From contig NZ_JAHOPB010000001.1 in NCBI RefSeq assembly GCF_019039055.1, positions 2,261,001 through 2,325,000 on the forward strand: DNA of 64,000 nucleotides, written 5' to 3'. The stretch's first letter is position 1; every line of letters starts with the position of its first letter. The position numbers and the translations under genes are program-made. Source of the DNA: Reyranella humidisoli (GTDB lineage Bacteria; Pseudomonadota; Alphaproteobacteria; Reyranellales; Reyranellaceae). Shown piece after piece: positions 1 through 8,678 of the stretch. The notes under the pieces are model-generated. The model did not search any database and had not been told where the DNA came from. It saw only the letters and a list, made by a program, of their open reading frames with translations.

Positions 1-604
1 ACACCAGTACATCGCCTTGCGCGCCCGGAATGCCGGCCGTTGCGGCGGGCTCGGTGCCGATCTTCCTGACCAGGATGTCGATGCGACGCTTGCCGTCGTT
101 GCTTTGCACCGTGCGGTCGCAGGCGGTGTCACCGGCCAGGCCGACGCTGAGGGCCGCCGACATCGGATCGAGCGAGCCGCGGCGCTGCTCGTCGGTGATG
201 GCGTTCTTCGGCGAGGGCTTGTAGGCAGGTGTGTGCGTCTCCTGAATCGTGCCGCCACTATACTGCGCCACCCAGGTGCGGGGCTTGTCGCCGACGATGA
301 TCGACAGCGATCCGGCTGAAGGCCGCGCGCCTTGTGTCGAGAAGCCGCCCCAGGCACGGTTGCGGCCTTCATAGTTCATGGTGACGGCCCTCAGGATGCC
401 TTCCTTGAAGGTCCGGCTTTCGACGTCGTAGGTCGAGCCGTTGAACTTCGCGGTCACATCGATGCGGAAGCCCGAGAGACCCGCGAAGGTGATCTCGTAG
501 GCGATGTCGACCTGGCGCGCGTCAGATGCCGCGCCCTGGGCCGTCGCCACGGCAGGAGCCGCCACGCTCAAGGCAAACGCCGCCAAGGCCTTGCAAAATC
601 TCAT
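1..604 (-). CDS. DUF3108 domain-containing exported protein (partial, C-terminus off the window)
   Basis: Exported protein of unknown function. The gene reads leftwards off the window edge, so only about 201 N-terminal residues are visible. The first 20 residues (MRFCKALAAFALSVAAPAVA) form a good Sec signal peptide followed by small residues. The rest is beta-rich and carries the DUF3108 hallmark block near residues 145-170: LDPMSAAL, then a Cys (TACDR) and NDGKRRIDI. DUF3108 proteins are periplasmic or outer-membrane-associated proteins without a known activity. The gene is divergent from the ABC exporter, sharing a ~106-nt intergenic region. The family call is from remembered motifs, so moderately sure. 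Confidence 0.72.
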   Translation of the reverse strand, partial: MRFCKALAAFALSVAAPAVATAQGAASDARQVDIAYEITFAGLSGFRIDVTAKFNGSTYDVESRTFKEGILRAVTMNYEGRNRAWGGFSTQGARPSAGSLSIIVGDKPRTWVAQYSGGTIQETHTPAYKPSPKNAITDEQRRGSLDPMSAALSVGLAGDTACDRTVQSNDGKRRIDILVRKIGTEPAATAGIPGAQGDVLV

Positions 605-710
605 GCGAGTCCCTTTCTCGGAGGGGCTTACTTCGGCCTGTCCGGCACGATAGAAGGCCGACGCTCCCTTCGCCACCCAACATGGTGGCTCAATAAGGCA
701 TTTTTCGTTC

Positions 711-2579
711 ATGTCGAAAACCGTCACGGACGGCGCTCCCCCTATGGACACCCCGCGAACCTGGGGGGTCATCGCGATCCTGGGCCGCCATTTGTGGCCA
801 AAGGGTGAACCGGGCCTGCGCGCGCGGGTGATGGTGGCCCTGGTCCTGCTGGTCGTCGCCAAGGTCACCAACGTCTACGTCCCGCTTCTCTACAAGGACG
901 CCGTCGATGCGCTGGGAACGCCCGCGGCGCAGGCAGTCGCGGTGCCGATCGCCCTGATCGTCGCCTACGGGGCTGCCCGCGTGCTGGCTCAGGCCTTCGG
1001 CGAAATTCGCGACGCCATTTTCGCCCCGGTGGCCCAGCGGGCGATCCGCAACCTGGCGCTCGAAGTGTTCGGGCATCTCCATGCACTGTCGCTGCGGTTC
1101 CATCTCGAGCGGCAGACGGGCGGCATCAGTCGCGTCATCGAGCGCGGCACGCAGGGCATGGACTTCCTGATCCGCTTCACGACCTTCAACATCCTGCCGA
1201 CCCTGTTCGAGATCATGCTGGTCGGCGGCATCCTGTGGAGCCTCTACGACTGGCGCTTCTCCGTCGTGACGCTGGTCGTGGTCGGCGTCTACATCGTCTT
1301 CTCGATCGTCTTCTCGGAATGGCGCATCAAGTTCGTGCGCTACATGAACGAGGCCGACACCGAGGCGAATGCCAAGGCGATCGACAGCCTGCTGAACTTC
1401 GAGACGGTGAAGTATTTCGGCAACGAGCCACACGAGGCGCGGCGCTACGATGTCGGCCGCCGGCGCTACGAGACCGCGGCCATCCGCTCCAGCCGCACGC
1501 TGTCGGTGCTCAACATCGGGCAGGGGGCGATCATCTCGGTCGGCCTCGTCGCGGTCATGGCAATGGCGGGTCAGGGTGTTGTCGCCGGCACGATGACGAT
1601 CGGCGACTTCGTGGCGGTCAACGCCTTCCTGATCCAGCTCTACATGCCGCTCAACATGCTGGGCTTCGCCTATCGCGAGATCCGCAACGCGCTGGTCAAC
1701 ATGGAGAAGATGTTCGGCCTGCTGCGGGTGCAGGCCGAGATCGCCGACAAGCCGGGCGCGCCGCCGCTCGCCGTCAGCGGCGGCGAGATCGTGTTCGACC
1801 ATGTCGACTTCCACTACGAGAAGGCGCGGCCGATCCTGCACGACGTGAGTTTCCGGGTGGCGCCGGGCGAGACCGTGGCCATCGTGGGCTCGAGCGGCGC
1901 CGGCAAGTCGACCATCTCGCGCATCCTCTTCCGCTTCTACGATGTGGCCTCGGGCCATGTCCGGATCGACGGGCAGGACATCCGCGACGTCCAGCAGGCC
2001 AGCCTGCGCGCCGCGATCGGCGTCGTGCCGCAGGACACGGTGCTGTTCAACGACACGATCTACTACAACATCGCGTACGGCCGGCCGGGCGCCAGCCGCG
2101 AAGAGGTCGAGGAGGCCGCGCGCCTGGCCCGCATCCACGACTTCATCATGGCGCTGCCGCAGGGCTACGACAGCCCCGTGGGCGAGCGCGGCCTCAAGCT
2201 CTCGGGGGGCGAGAAGCAGCGCGTGGCGATCGCCCGCACCATCCTGAAGAACCCGCGGATTCTGCTGTTCGACGAGGCCACCAGCGCGCTCGACACCCGC
2301 ACCGAGCAGGAGATCCAGCGGTCGCTGGAGGAGGTCAGCCGCGGTCGCACCACGGTGATCATCGCGCACCGTCTGTCGACCATCATCAATGCCGACGAGA
2401 TCGTCGTCCTCGATCGCGGTCGCGTCGCCGAGCGCGGCCGCCACGCCGAGCTGCTGGCCGGCAACGGCCTGTATTCCGACATGTGGCGGCGCCAGCAGGA
2501 GGCCGCGGCCGAGGCCGAGCGTCACGTCGAGGAGCCGCCGTCCTTCCGCGGCGAGGGGCATCTGCGTGTCGGCGACTAG
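711..2579 (+). CDS. Atm1/HMT1-family ABC exporter, fused permease and ATPase
   Basis: Half-size ABC exporter of 622 residues expected to work as an inner-membrane homodimer. Residues ~35-330 are the six-helix transmembrane domain and ~355-600 the ATPase. Visible motifs: Walker A GSSGAGKST at ~393, signature LSGGEKQR at ~497, Walker B ILLFDEATSALD at ~517 and H-loop IIAHRLS at ~549. The transmembrane part (NVYVPLLYKDAVDAL, NFETVKYFGNE) matches the Atm1/HMT1 group, which exports glutathione-linked persulfide or metal conjugates in mitochondria and alphaproteobacteria. Substrate here is inferred from family only. The next gene starts inside this one's last 14 nt, so the two are probably translated together. 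Confidence 0.9.
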   Translation: MSKTVTDGAPPMDTPRTWGVIAILGRHLWPKGEPGLRARVMVALVLLVVAKVTNVYVPLLYKDAVDALGTPAAQAVAVPIALIVAYGAARVLAQAFGEIRDAIFAPVAQRAIRNLALEVFGHLHALSLRFHLERQTGGISRVIERGTQGMDFLIRFTTFNILPTLFEIMLVGGILWSLYDWRFSVVTLVVVGVYIVFSIVFSEWRIKFVRYMNEADTEANAKAIDSLLNFETVKYFGNEPHEARRYDVGRRRYETAAIRSSRTLSVLNIGQGAIISVGLVAVMAMAGQGVVAGTMTIGDFVAVNAFLIQLYMPLNMLGFAYREIRNALVNMEKMFGLLRVQAEIADKPGAPPLAVSGGEIVFDHVDFHYEKARPILHDVSFRVAPGETVAIVGSSGAGKSTISRILFRFYDVASGHVRIDGQDIRDVQQASLRAAIGVVPQDTVLFNDTIYYNIAYGRPGASREEVEEAARLARIHDFIMALPQGYDSPVGERGLKLSGGEKQRVAIARTILKNPRILLFDEATSALDTRTEQEIQRSLEEVSRGRTTVIIAHRLSTIINADEIVVLDRGRVAERGRHAELLAGNGLYSDMWRRQQEAAAEAERHVEEPPSFRGEGHLRVGD

Positions 2580-3723
2580 TCCGGCCGCCACCGGCTCCTG
2601 GCGTTCCCTCGTTCCTGTCTTCATCGCCTGCGCGGCGATCGGCCTGCAATCGGGCGCCGCGATGCCTTTGGTGCCGCTCGCTCTGGAGCGACAGGGCGAG
2701 GACAAGCTCACCATCGGCATCATCTCCGCGGCGTGGGCGATCGGCATGCTCATGACCGGGCCGTACATCCCGCGGTTGGCTGCCCGCTTCGGCGCCGTGC
2801 CGCTCATCCTGGGCGCCGTCATGGCAGGCTCCCTATGCACGGTCGGCTATACGCTGACCACGGGGCCGGCCGCATGGTTCGCGCTCACTCTCGTGCACGG
2901 CGCGGTCGGCGGCGTACCGTGGGTGGTGAGCGAGATCTGGATGAATCTCGTCGTCGAGGAGAAGCGGCGCGGCCGGGTCATGGCGATCTATGCCGCGATG
3001 TTCGCGGGCGGCATGGCGCTGGGGCCCTTCGTGCTGCAGGTCGTCGGCGTCTACGGGCCGGCACCTTTCCTGACCTGCGCCGGGCTCGCCCTGCTGGTCG
3101 CCCTGCCGCTGCTGCCCTACCGATACCGGGCGCCGGCGATCCGGCATCATGCCGATGGCGGCTATGGCACGATCTTCCTGGCGGCCCCGCTCGCCATGCT
3201 TGCCGCCTTCGCGGGGGGCCTCGGCGAGCAGGTCGCCTTCAGCTTCCTGCCGGTCTATGCGGTCAGCGCCGGCGTGGCGCCGGAGACCGGGGCGCTGTGG
3301 CTCTCGGCCTTCGTCGTCGGCAACGTGGCTCTGCAGTGGCCGATCGGCTGGCTGGCCGACCATTGGGATCGCCGTGCCGTGCTGGCGGGCTGTGCGCTCA
3401 TCAGCGCCGCGCTGGTGATCGGCCTCACCTTCGTGCCGGCGCAGTCGCTCGCGATCGTCGGCGTGATCATGCTGTGGGGCGGCATCTCGTTTGCGATCTA
3501 TCCGGTGGGTCTGGCGTTGCTGGGGCAGCGCTTCAGCGGCGGCGACATTGCCCGCGCGAACACGGCCTTCAGCCTGATCTACGTCCTGGGCGGGCTGGTC
3601 GGCCGGCCGCTTACCGGCGCGGCGATGGATGCGTTCGGCGAGCCCGGCCTCGGCTGGACGCTGGGCTTCTTCTATGTGGTCGCGACGGTGGGAGCGTTGC
3701 TGGCAATGCGCCGCCGCGGCTGA
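2566..3723 (+). CDS. MFS transporter, YcaD-like
   Basis: Major facilitator superfamily permease, 385 residues with about 12 hydrophobic segments. I chose the GTG at 2566, which overlaps the ABC gene's end by 14 nt, because the protein then begins MSATSPAATGSWRSLVPVF and runs straight into the first membrane helix. The upstream part of the open frame is out-of-frame ABC sequence. The motif SEIWMN...KRRGRVMAIYAAMFAGGMALGP is typical of the YcaD/UMF group of drug:proton-antiporter-like permeases. Substrate unknown. Probably in one transcript with the ABC exporter. Confidence 0.85.
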   Translation: MSATSPAATGSWRSLVPVFIACAAIGLQSGAAMPLVPLALERQGEDKLTIGIISAAWAIGMLMTGPYIPRLAARFGAVPLILGAVMAGSLCTVGYTLTTGPAAWFALTLVHGAVGGVPWVVSEIWMNLVVEEKRRGRVMAIYAAMFAGGMALGPFVLQVVGVYGPAPFLTCAGLALLVALPLLPYRYRAPAIRHHADGGYGTIFLAAPLAMLAAFAGGLGEQVAFSFLPVYAVSAGVAPETGALWLSAFVVGNVALQWPIGWLADHWDRRAVLAGCALISAALVIGLTFVPAQSLAIVGVIMLWGGISFAIYPVGLALLGQRFSGGDIARANTAFSLIYVLGGLVGRPLTGAAMDAFGEPGLGWTLGFFYVVATVGALLAMRRRG

Positions 3724-3738
3724 TAAGTCTGGCCACCG

Positions 3739-4737
3739 ATGAGTGCGTCCGCAGCGATTTCCGGCACGTCGGCCGATCCGCTTCTCGAGCCCCTTTTGAA
3801 GGGTGACCGGCGGGCGCTGGCTCAGGCCATCACCCTGATCGAATCGACGCGCAGCGATCACCGGATGCGCGCGGATTCCCTGCTAGCGGCGGTGCTGCCG
3901 CATACCGGCCGGTCGGTGCGCCTCGGCATCACCGGCGTGCCTGGCGTCGGCAAGTCGACGCTGATCGAGCGTTTCGGACTCTCGCTGCTGGAACGTGGCC
4001 GGTCGCTGGCCGTGCTGGCGATCGATCCCTCGTCCAAGCGGGGCGGCGGTTCGATCCTGGGCGACAAGACGCGCATGGAGGAGCTGTCGCGCCGCCGTGA
4101 GGCCTTTATCCGGCCCTCGCCGGCCGGCGTCACCCTGGGCGGTGTTGCACGGCGCACCCGCGAGACGATGCTCCTGGTCGAAGCGGCGGGCTTCGACACG
4201 GTGATCGTCGAGACGGTGGGCGTGGGCCAGTCCGAGACGGCGGTTTCCGACATGGTCGACATGTTCATCGTACTGCTGCTTCCGGCAGGCGGCGACGATC
4301 TGCAGGGCATCAAGCGCGGCGTGATCGAATTGGCCGACCTGATCGTGGTCAACAAGGCCGACGGAGACCTCAAGGCGACGGCAAAGCGGTCCGCCGCGGA
4401 CTACCAGCACGCGCTGCGCATGCTGCGCTCGCCGACGGCGGGCTGGACGCCGGAAGTCACCACCAGTTCGGCCCAGACGGGCGAGGGTGTGACCGAGATC
4501 TGGAGCGTCGTCGAGCGCTTCAACGGGGCGGTGGGCGAGAAGGGCATCCAGAAGCGCCGCGCCGAGCAGGCGCGCGCCTGGATGTGGAACGAGGTCGGGG
4601 AGACCCTTCTCTCGGAACTCCGCAAGCATCCCGACGTGCGCCGGCTGGTTGGCGGCCTGGAGCGCGAGGTCGAGGCCGGCCGGACCACCCCGGCTGCCGC
4701 GGCCCGAACCATGCTACAAGCCTTCCATGGCCGCTAA
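3739..4737 (+). CDS. meaB: MeaB/ArgK-family P-loop GTPase (methylmalonyl-CoA mutase chaperone type)
   Basis: G3E-class GTPase of 332 residues. Members load and protect the adenosylcobalamin cofactor of methylmalonyl-CoA mutase and related acyl-CoA mutases. Walker [10 protein letters not shown] is at residues 66-74, followed by [18 protein letters not shown], the ETVGVGQSE switch region and the NKADGD base-specificity motif at ~205. The C-terminal helices that form the dimer arm are present, so length is normal. No mutase subunit lies in this window; the partner must be encoded elsewhere. It begins 15 nt after the MFS gene and overlaps the next gene by 11 nt. Confidence 0.93.
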   Translation: MSASAAISGTSADPLLEPLLKGDRRALAQAITLIESTRSDHRMRADSLLAAVLPHTGRSVRLGITGVPGVGKSTLIERFGLSLLERGRSLAVLAIDPSSKRGGGSILGDKTRMEELSRRREAFIRPSPAGVTLGGVARRTRETMLLVEAAGFDTVIVETVGVGQSETAVSDMVDMFIVLLLPAGGDDLQGIKRGVIELADLIVVNKADGDLKATAKRSAADYQHALRMLRSPTAGWTPEVTTSSAQTGEGVTEIWSVVERFNGAVGEKGIQKRRAEQARAWMWNEVGETLLSELRKHPDVRRLVGGLEREVEAGRTTPAAAARTMLQAFHGR

Positions 4738-5209
4738 ATCCTTCCTGAGGCGCGCGCGTCGTGCCGCCGAGGCCCAGAAGGAGCCCTTCTGGAAACGCAA
4801 GACCCTGGCGCAGATGACCAAGCAGGAATGGGAATCCCTCTGCGACGGCTGCGGCATGTGCTGCGTCAACAAGCTGGAATACGAAGGGACGGGGGAACTT
4901 GCCCAGACCGACACCTGCTGCCGGCTGCTGGACCCCAAGACCGCGCTCTGCCGGGACTACAAGAATCGCAAGAAGATCGTGCCGGATTGCATCCAGCTCA
5001 CCCCAGCGGTGGTGGCCAAAATGGACTGGCTCCCAAGGACTTGTGGGTACCGCCTGGTCCACCTCAAGCAGGATCTCTATTGGTGGCATCCCCTGATCTC
5101 AGGCGATCCAAACACCGTGCACGAAGCGGGAATCTCGGCCCGGGGGCGGGTCATCCCCGAGGATCAGGTCGAGGATATCAGCGAAAGAGTCGTGGATTGG
5201 TTTGCTTGA
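4727..5209 (+). CDS. YcgN/YkgJ-family cysteine-cluster protein (UPF0260)
   Basis: Soluble 160-residue protein with a cysteine cluster. C39, C42, C45 and C46 lie in CDGCGMCC, followed by TDTCCRLLD, a Cys in TALCRDY and one in VPDCIQL, a spacing that suggests a bound metal or iron-sulfur cluster. This is the UPF0260/YcgN layout; function is not established. The ATG at 4727 was chosen because it overlaps the meaB stop by 11 nt and gives the usual N-terminus with a basic helix. Its stop overlaps a possible promoter for rpmB. Confidence 0.88.
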   Translation: MAAKSFLRRARRAAEAQKEPFWKRKTLAQMTKQEWESLCDGCGMCCVNKLEYEGTGELAQTDTCCRLLDPKTALCRDYKNRKKIVPDCIQLTPAVVAKMDWLPRTCGYRLVHLKQDLYWWHPLISGDPNTVHEAGISARGRVIPEDQVEDISERVVDWFA

Positions 5210-5234
5210 CGGGCACCCGTCAGGCCCGTAAAAA
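5206..5234 (+). promoter_or_regulatory. Candidate sigma-70-type promoter for rpmB
   Basis: TTGACG (5206-5211), a 17-nt spacer and TAAAAA (5229-5234) resemble a housekeeping promoter. It overlaps the stop codon of the upstream cysteine-cluster gene. A start near 5241 would place the hairpin at 5243-5260 at the very 5' end of the rpmB message. Inferred from sequence only. Confidence 0.4.
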
Positions 5235-5242
5235 GCCGGCCT

Positions 5243-5269
5243 TCCCGCCCTCCGGCGGGATCGTTTTTT
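5243..5269 (+). terminator. Intrinsic-terminator-like hairpin between the Cys-cluster gene and rpmB
   Basis: A perfect 7-bp stem (TCCCGCC / GGCGGGA) with a 4-nt CTCC loop is followed by TCG and six T's (5264-5269). It can end the upstream transcript. Because it lies only 14 nt before the rpmB ATG and after the candidate promoter, it could also act as a leader attenuator. Confidence 0.65.
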
Positions 5270-5282
5270 AGCGGATATTTTC

Positions 5283-5588
5283 ATGCCCCGTCGTTGCGCC
5301 CTCTCGGGCAAGTCCGTCCAGTACGGCAACAATGTGAGCCACGCGAACAACAAGACGAAGCGCCGGTTCATGTCGAACCTGCAGGTCGCTTCGGTCCTGT
5401 CCGACGCGCTGGGCCATGCGGTCCGCCTGCGCCTGACCCCGCGCGGCATCAAGACCATCGAGCACAATGGCGGCATCGACGCCTATCTGCTCGACACGAA
5501 CGACAGCAAGCTCTCGCCCGAGATGAAGGTGCTGAAGCGCCGCGTCGTGTCGGCCAAGGGCAAGAAGGACGCGAAGGCAGCTGCTTAG
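5283..5588 (+). CDS. rpmB: 50S ribosomal protein L28
   Basis: Ribosomal protein bL28 of the large subunit, located near the exit-site side of the 50S particle. The 101-codon frame starts MPRRCALSGKSVQYGNNVSH and contains the diagnostic SHANNKTKRRFMSNLQ segment and the RLRLTPRGIKTIEHNGG core. Length (about 100 residues) is usual for alphaproteobacteria, which carry a longer C-terminal tail. The start is preceded by a weak GCGGA. The gene appears monocistronic: a terminator-like hairpin precedes it and two hairpins follow it directly. Confidence 0.97.
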   Translation: MPRRCALSGKSVQYGNNVSHANNKTKRRFMSNLQVASVLSDALGHAVRLRLTPRGIKTIEHNGGIDAYLLDTNDSKLSPEMKVLKRRVVSAKGKKDAKAAA

Positions 5589-5639
5589 GGCTGAGCGAAG
5601 CTCAGCCCCATGAGCGACAGGACATTGCCTGCAATGTCC
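5588..5639. repeat. Two tandem perfect stem-loops after rpmB
   Basis: The first stem (GGGCTGAGC / GCTCAGCCC, 9 bp, GAA loop) spans 5588-5608 and begins at the last base of the rpmB stop codon. The second (GGACATTGC / GCAATGTCC, 9 bp, 2-nt gap) spans 5620-5639. Neither has a T-tract. They probably stabilise or end the rpmB message. Confidence 0.6.
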
Positions 5640-5679
5640 GAGAGCGTCGAAGAACGAACGGCCCCTTCATGACCCCTCC

Positions 5680-5721
5680 GTCGGCGTAAGACGCCGACAC
5701 CTCCCCATTTGAATGGGGAGG
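5680..5721. repeat. Paired palindromes of a dispersed repeat type (CCTCCCCA...TGGGGAGG)
   Basis: Two adjacent stem-loops: GTCGGCGT / ACGCCGAC (5680-5698) and CCTCCCCA / TGGGGAGG (5700-5721, 6-nt loop). The second motif resembles short palindromes scattered between genes in many alphaproteobacteria. It sits between convergent genes, 6 nt from the end of the esterase gene. Confidence 0.55.
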
Positions 5722-5727
5722 AGAGCG

Positions 5728-6723
5728 TTACGGCGCTACTTCAAACAGCATCAGAATATTGCGCTGAAGCGGATTGAAATTGTCGTCCGACATCAGCCAG
5801 AGCAGCGTCTCGCCTTTGGCGCCACGTGTCGCTGCCAACCCTTCCAGATTGTCGACCGCATAAGGCGACGAGAGATGCGCCATCTCCTCCGGCCGTACCG
5901 TCGCGCCGGGCGTGAGCTGGGCGGCGTCGAACCGCATCACGCGCACGCGCACGCCCCGCACCATGTCGAAGGCGCGCTCCAGCGTGGCGTAGGATCCGTC
6001 CGGCAGCACCGCCAGCGCGGTCGGCTTGTAGTCGGGAACCGTCGCGTAGCTGAAGGCGCTCCAGGCGTAGCGGCCGGCAGTCTCGGGCTTGCCGATCCAG
6101 CCGACCACCGTGCCGGCCTGACGGCTGTATTCCTCGCTGATGGCGATGACGGTGCCATCCGCCAGGGCGGCTAACGCCTCGATGCCGCCGTTTCCAGGCT
6201 GGCGGCCGATATCGGCAGGCCCCTCGACCGGCAGAGGCGTCGCGGTGAGTGTGGAGTAGCGCCACAGCCGATGGCGTCGCTCGAAGGCCACCAGCCACGA
6301 TCCATCGGGCAGGCGTGCCATCGCCTCGGCATCGGCCTCAGGCTTGCTGTCGATCGGCTTGCCGTCGAGGCCGCGCAGCTGGCCCATGCGGGCATCTGCC
6401 AGCCCCACGAGCATGCCCTTTTCGTCGAAGCGCGGCGTGGCCACCAGCCAGGCGCCCTCGTCGGAAATCGACGTCAGCGTACGGTTGTCCGGCGTGACGT
6501 GCAGATCGGAAAGGCCGCCGAAACTGCGCGAGTTCGCGCGCATCTCCAGGCCGCCGCGCCAGACCAGCTTGCCGACGCGCGTTGCCTTCGGCTCATCGAT
6601 CTTGAGCGTGAGCGCCGAGCTGTCGATGGTGACGGGCTGTTCCTGCGCGCCGGCCGGCGGCGGCGAGATGCCGGAGCAGGCCGCGACGAGCAGGCAGAGC
6701 GAGAGAAGGAAGCGGTTCGCCAC
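5728..6723 (-). CDS. Esterase-like activity of phytase family lipoprotein
   Basis: Predicted secreted protein of 331 residues with a beta-propeller-like fold. The GTG at 6723 gives MANRFLLSLCLLVAAC, a lipoprotein signal with lipobox VAAC, so it is probably lipid-anchored. The body (FGGLSDLHVTPDNRTLTSISDEGAWL, DAEAMARLPDGSWLVAFE, VDNLEGLAA, LWLMSDDNFNPLQRN) matches the family called esterase-like activity of phytase, found downstream of cobS-cobT in many alphaproteobacteria. Real substrate is unknown. It starts 17 nt after cobT ends and is probably in the same operon. The open frame continues upstream antisense-free through cobT in another frame, which is a shadow. Confidence 0.8.
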   Translation of the reverse strand: MANRFLLSLCLLVAACSGISPPPAGAQEQPVTIDSSALTLKIDEPKATRVGKLVWRGGLEMRANSRSFGGLSDLHVTPDNRTLTSISDEGAWLVATPRFDEKGMLVGLADARMGQLRGLDGKPIDSKPEADAEAMARLPDGSWLVAFERRHRLWRYSTLTATPLPVEGPADIGRQPGNGGIEALAALADGTVIAISEEYSRQAGTVVGWIGKPETAGRYAWSAFSYATVPDYKPTALAVLPDGSYATLERAFDMVRGVRVRVMRFDAAQLTPGATVRPEEMAHLSSPYAVDNLEGLAATRGAKGETLLWLMSDDNFNPLQRNILMLFEVAP

Positions 6724-6740
6724 CGGAGAAAAGCGCGCGA

Positions 6741-8657
6741 CTAGGCGGCGCGCTTGCCGGACTTCGTGCCGACCTTGCCGGCGCCCTTGCGTGCGCCCTT
6801 GGCCGTACGGGCATCCTTCTTGTCGTCGTCGTCGAACAGCGAGGCGAGCTGCTCCATCATCGTGCCGCCCAGCTGGTCGGCGTCGACGATGGTGACGGCG
6901 CGGCGATAGTAGCGCGTGACGTCGTGGCCGATGCCGATGGCGACCAGTTCGACCGGCGAGCGCGTCTCGATCCAGTCGATGACGTCGCGCAGGTGCCGCT
7001 CGAGGTAGTTGCCGGGATTGACCGACAGCGTGCTGTCGTCGACCGGCGCGCCGTCGGAGATCACCATCATGATCTTGCGCTCTTCGGGGCGCGGCAGCAG
7101 GCGGCTGTGCGCCCACAGGAGCGCCTCGCCGTCGATGTTCTCCTTGAGGATGCCCTCGCGCAGCATGAGGCCGAGGTTTTTGCGGGCGCGGCGCCACGGT
7201 GCGTCGGCCGGCTTGTAGACGATGTGGCGCAGGTCGTTCAGGCGGCCGGGATTTCCCGGCTTGCCGGCGGCGAGCCACTGCTCGCGGCTCTGGCCGCCCT
7301 TCCAGGCGCGTGTCGTGAAGCCCAGGATCTCGACCTTCACGCCGCAGCGCTCGAGCGTGCGGGCGAGAATGTCGGCGCTCATCGCCGCCACCGTGATGGG
7401 CCGGCCGCGCATCGAGCCCGAATTGTCGATCAGCAGCGACACGACGGTGTCGCGGAAGTTGGTGTCGCGCTCGGTCTTGAACGACAACGCGTGCATCGGG
7501 TTGGTGACGACGCGCGTGAGGCGCGCGGCATCGAGGATGCCTTCGTCGAGATCGAACTCCCAGGCGCGGTTCTGCTGCGCCATCAGGCGGCGCTGCAGGC
7601 GATTGGCGAGCTTGCCGATCACGCCCTGGAGGTGGGCGAGTTGCTGGTCGAGGTGGTTGCGGAGGCGTCCGAGTTCCTCGGCATCGCACAGCGCATCGGC
7701 CTCGACGATCTCGTCGAACTTGTTGGAATAGGCGTGATACTGCTGGCCGGCCGGCTCGTTGGACAGGGCGCCCGGCGGCAGCCACGGCCGCTCGGCGCGG
7801 CCCGGCTCCTCTTCGTCGCCCGAGCCCATCTGCATCTCGGTCTGGGCCTGGTCGGCAGCGGTCTCCGACGCGTCTTCCTGCTCGGAAGCGTCCTCGGTTT
7901 CCTCGCCCTGGGCGCCGTAGCCCTGGGTCTCGCTGGAATCGCTCTGGTCGTCGCCCGTCTCGTTCGACTGACCGTCGGCGTTCTCCTGGTCCTGCGAATC
8001 CTCGTTGTCGTCGTCCTGCAGGTCGGCCGATTCGTCGCCGAGCTTGAGGTCTCGAATGAGCTGGCGGGCGGCACGGGCGAAGGCTTCCTGGTTGGTCAGC
8101 GCATCGCGCAGCTTCTGGAAGTCGCGGCCGGCCGCGCTCTCGATGTCGGAGCGCCACAGGTCGACCATCGCCTTGGCCGAGTCCGGCGGGGCGGCACCCA
8201 GGAGCTGTTCGCGTGCGATCAGGCCGACCACGTCGGCGATCGGCGCGTCTTCCTTGGTCTTGATGCGGGCATGGCCGCGCTGGTCGGAGCGTTGCCGCCA
8301 CAAGGCGGAGAGATTGTCGGCGACGCCCACCATCTTGCGGGCACCCAGCGCCTCGACGCGGACCTGTTCCACTGCCTCGAAGATCGCGCGCGCCGCCTCG
8401 CCGCGCGGGACCCGGCGCAGGTGGGTCTTGCGGTCGTGGTGGCGCAGCTTCAGCGCCATCGAGTCGGCCTCGCCGCGGACGCGGCTCACATCCTCGACCG
8501 GCAGATCGCGCGCCGGCACGGTGATGCGGGCTTCCTGGCCCAGCAGCGAACCGCCGTCGGGTACGAAGGCGACGTTCACTTCCTTGCGCGACACCGCCCG
8601 CATCGTGGTGGCGGTGACGCGACGAAACTCCTCGAGGGGAGTGGAGTCCTTGGCCAT
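6741..8657 (-). CDS. cobT: Cobaltochelatase subunit CobT
   Basis: Large accessory subunit of the aerobic cobalt chelatase (CobN-CobS-CobT) that inserts cobalt into hydrogenobyrinic acid diamide. 638 residues. N-terminal helical region, then a strongly acidic, low-complexity linker at about residues 200-290, then a C-terminal von Willebrand A domain with the MIDAS motif DNSGS at ~411. The acidic linker and VWA domain are typical of CobT. It lies 21 nt after cobS in the same direction. No cobN is in this window, so whether it serves cobalamin synthesis here is an inference. Confidence 0.95.
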   Translation of the reverse strand: MAKDSTPLEEFRRVTATTMRAVSRKEVNVAFVPDGGSLLGQEARITVPARDLPVEDVSRVRGEADSMALKLRHHDRKTHLRRVPRGEAARAIFEAVEQVRVEALGARKMVGVADNLSALWRQRSDQRGHARIKTKEDAPIADVVGLIAREQLLGAAPPDSAKAMVDLWRSDIESAAGRDFQKLRDALTNQEAFARAARQLIRDLKLGDESADLQDDDNEDSQDQENADGQSNETGDDQSDSSETQGYGAQGEETEDASEQEDASETAADQAQTEMQMGSGDEEEPGRAERPWLPPGALSNEPAGQQYHAYSNKFDEIVEADALCDAEELGRLRNHLDQQLAHLQGVIGKLANRLQRRLMAQQNRAWEFDLDEGILDAARLTRVVTNPMHALSFKTERDTNFRDTVVSLLIDNSGSMRGRPITVAAMSADILARTLERCGVKVEILGFTTRAWKGGQSREQWLAAGKPGNPGRLNDLRHIVYKPADAPWRRARKNLGLMLREGILKENIDGEALLWAHSRLLPRPEERKIMMVISDGAPVDDSTLSVNPGNYLERHLRDVIDWIETRSPVELVAIGIGHDVTRYYRRAVTIVDADQLGGTMMEQLASLFDDDDKKDARTAKGARKGAGKVGTKSGKRAA

Positions 8658-8678
8658 GAGGCCCTCGCTGCTTACTGC

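Noticed and set aside
690..2840. Long minus-strand open frame of ~716 codons opposite the ABC exporter
   Set aside because: Composition (Asp/Arg/His/Ala-rich, no motif) is what antisense of a high-GC gene gives; the plus-strand frame has complete ABC motifs.
7800..8050. Acidic low-complexity stretch in cobT considered as a nucleotide repeat
   Set aside because: It is the normal acidic linker of CobT proteins, not a DNA-level repeat.
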